Source of the DNA: Devosia sp.
Lineage (GTDB): Bacteria; Pseudomonadota; Alphaproteobacteria; Rhizobiales; Devosiaceae
DNA: 7,123 nt
Direction of reading: 5' to 3'
Assembly (NCBI GenBank): GCA_028290245.1
Contig: JAQGKG010000077.1
Location: 1-7,123 of the forward strand
The first letter of the stretch is position 1; every line of letters begins with the position of its first letter. The notes under the pieces were generated by a model, which saw only the letters and a list, made by a program, of their open reading frames with translations, searched no databases and had not been told where the DNA came from. Below are positions 6,199 through 7,123 of this stretch, in pieces. The translations under genes were made by a program, and so were the position numbers.

Positions 6199-7123
6199 GG
6201 GACCCTCCCTGGTTCAAAGCTGGATGATTGCGGCGCTCATGGCCCACACCGTGGAGCAATCGCCTCAGACGTCTGATGGAATGGGGCCAAGCCCAGCGAT
6301 CGATGACCGCCTGACGCGGCGCGAAGCGCTCCGGGTTGTCGATGGCCTTCAAAATGGCCAGCTCGAACTGGTCAGCCTTGGCGATGAGCCCGGTTTCGGG
6401 GAGGATGTATTGCAGGCCGCAGGCAAGGTCGGCGTTGGCCACAACGGGCAAGCCGGCGAGCATGTATTCGGTCAAGATTGCCGGCGCGCCGTCCTCGACG
6501 CCGCACACCACGCCGACCCGTGACTGGTTCACCAGCCGGTTGACCTCGGCGTGTGACACACCCGGTGGCCCGATAACTTCGACGTCGATGCCCATGTCGG
6601 AGGCTTGGCGCTGCAAGGCGTCGGCATTCTCGCCATAGCCAAATACGCAGAGGGCTTTGAGCGGACGTGGCGAGCGGGCCAGAGCCGCAAACAGCACGTC
6701 ATGGCGCTTATAAGCCTGCGCCGCTGCGACATAGATCACGTCATACTTCTTGACGTCACTGGTTGGGAAAAAGGTCTTTGCGGACGCGAATTCGGGGCCG
6801 ATCGGCATGATGGCGGTGGCGGTATTGGGGTGCCGATCCTCGACCTCGTCCGACTGCCACTGGGCGCCGGTCAAGACCAAATCGAAGTGACGGCTGACAT
6901 GGGCCGGGACGCGCAGCGCTGGCGCGTCGATCGAATTATAGATGATGAAGCTGTCGGCGCAGGCTTCGAGCAGGGCCTCCGAAACACCCAGGCCCCATAT
7001 GCACAGGATATGCGGCGCGCCATGCTGCTTGATGAAGTCCAGCATGGCGTCGGAGTGAAATGGCGCTGCAACGTTGTGCAGGGGAAATACACGCCGCGCC
7101 AGGTGCTGAGTGTCTTGGGTGTA
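6176..7123 (-). CDS. GT-B glycosyltransferase, 5' end cut off by window edge
   Basis: The reading frame is open from the window edge and gives 315 visible residues. The first in-frame ATG (7045) is probably internal, because the 26 codons before it also read as plausible protein (for example RRVFPLHNVAAPFHSDA), so the true start lies beyond the window. The N-terminal part has HILCIWGLGVSEAL (38-51 of the visible protein) and FIIYNSIDAPA (59-69), the end of the acceptor domain of a GT-B fold. The donor domain has YDVIYVAAAQAYKRHD (127-142; K139 at the usual diphosphate-binding lysine), CVFGYGE (159-165) and VEDGAPAILTEYMLAGLPVV (209-228), where D211 and E219 form a DX7E variant of the GT4 EX7E motif. 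The basic tail (RRLRRLLHG, 284-292) could lie along the membrane. The predicted role is a sugar transferase of the glycan pathway with unknown donor. The last 23 nt overlap the start of the GT-Glf gene and supply its ribosome-binding site. Confidence 0.88.
   Translation of the reverse strand, partial: YTQDTQHLARRVFPLHNVAAPFHSDAMLDFIKQHGAPHILCIWGLGVSEALLEACADSFIIYNSIDAPALRVPAHVSRHFDLVLTGAQWQSDEVEDRHPNTATAIMPIGPEFASAKTFFPTSDVKKYDVIYVAAAQAYKRHDVLFAALARSPRPLKALCVFGYGENADALQRQASDMGIDVEVIGPPGVSHAEVNRLVNQSRVGVVCGVEDGAPAILTEYMLAGLPVVANADLACGLQYILPETGLIAKADQFELAILKAIDNPERFAPRQAVIDRWAWPHSIRRLRRLLHGVGHERRNHPALNQGGSLEPAASN
6190..6217 (-). repeat. Short direct repeat TTGAACCAG at a gene junction
   Basis: The 9-mer TTGAACCAG occurs on the minus strand at 6217-6209 and again at 6198-6190, 19 nt apart. 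The first copy is read as Leu-Asn-Gln near the end of the upstream glycosyltransferase. The second is read in the other frame as the first codons (start-Asn-Gln) of the GT-Glf fusion. It could be a trace of a small duplication that made the overlap, or chance. Confidence 0.5.
6196..6210 (-). promoter_or_regulatory. Strong ribosome-binding site in a small hairpin, TTG start of the fusion gene
   Basis: On the minus strand GGGAGGG (6209-6203) lies 4 nt before TTG (6198-6196) and is the best Shine-Dalgarno match in the window. The same bases form a 5-bp inverted repeat: AGGGA (6210-6206), loop GGG (6205-6203), TCCCT (6202-6198). Folding would tie up half of the ribosome site and the first base of the start codon. 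Ribosomes finishing the upstream gene would pass through and open it, which fits translational coupling. The pairing is seen in the sequence; a regulatory effect is inference. Confidence 0.5.

Larger units (their letters stand above)
1..7123 (-). other. Single-direction glycan biosynthesis operon (both ends beyond window)
   Basis: All six genes lie on the minus strand with junctions of 23-nt overlap (6176-6198), TTGA overlap (3874-3877), ATGA overlap (2768-2771), 3-nt gap (1794-1796) and TTGA overlap (699-702). Such packing implies one transcript and coupled translation. I saw no stem-loop followed by a T-run at any junction, and the first promoter must lie right of 7123. Four glycosyltransferase units, a UDP-Gal mutase and two sugar-type oxidoreductases mark it as a polysaccharide or LPS assembly locus. 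Confidence 0.85.

Noticed and set aside
5398..6276. Plus-strand open frame of 292 codons opposite the GT domain of the fusion
   Set aside because: It has the same in-register antisense relation as the other shadows. It crosses the junction of two real genes, contains no known motif, and the minus strand here encodes conserved GT sequence.
7043..7045. ATG at 7045 as the true start of the rightmost glycosyltransferase
   Set aside because: The frame stays open for 26 more codons to the window edge with protein-like sequence, and starting at 7045 would remove most of the N-terminal Rossmann domain of a GT-B enzyme.

Overview
The window is a stretch of one tightly packed, leftward (minus-strand) operon for assembling a surface glycan (exopolysaccharide, capsule or LPS O-chain). 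The DNA is GC-rich by eye, the codons mostly end in G or C, and gene spacing runs from a 23-nt overlap to a 3-nt gap. This suits a GC-rich proteobacterium, most likely an alphaproteobacterium, but that placement is a low-confidence inference because no taxonomic marker gene is present.

In transcription order (right to left) the genes are: (1) a GT-B glycosyltransferase cut off at its 5' end by the window edge (6176-7123); (2) a 774-residue protein joining an N-terminal GT-B glycosyltransferase domain to a complete C-terminal UDP-galactopyranose mutase, Glf (3874-6198); (3) a GT4 glycosyltransferase (2768-3877); (4) a Gfo/Idh/MocA-family NAD(P)-dependent oxidoreductase (1797-2771); (5) a medium-chain dehydrogenase/reductase (MDR) protein lacking the usual zinc ligands (699-1793); (6) a further GT4-type glycosyltransferase, cut off at its 3' end by the window edge (1-702). 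Coding density is essentially 100%. The only intergenic gap is 3 nt, so there is no room for an internal terminator or a conventional promoter between genes.

A working model follows. The mutase makes UDP-galactofuranose from UDP-galactopyranose, and its fused glycosyltransferase domain may use that product or a neighbouring sugar. The other three glycosyltransferases extend the repeat unit, and the adjacent Gfo/Idh and MDR oxidoreductases probably remodel a sugar or sugar nucleotide. The Galf link rests on the clear Glf domain; every other substrate is unknown. No initiating phosphoglycosyltransferase, flippase, polymerase or ABC exporter lies in the window, so the route of export cannot be told.

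The most notable points are the GT-Glf fusion; the unfused Gfo/Idh + MDR pair whose MDR member resembles the one in two-domain oxidoreductases; three of the five visible starts being TTG, two of them in 4-nt TTGA stop/start overlaps; and a small hairpin plus direct repeat over the ribosome-binding site of the fusion gene. I saw no RNA genes, mobile elements, CRISPR arrays or terminators.
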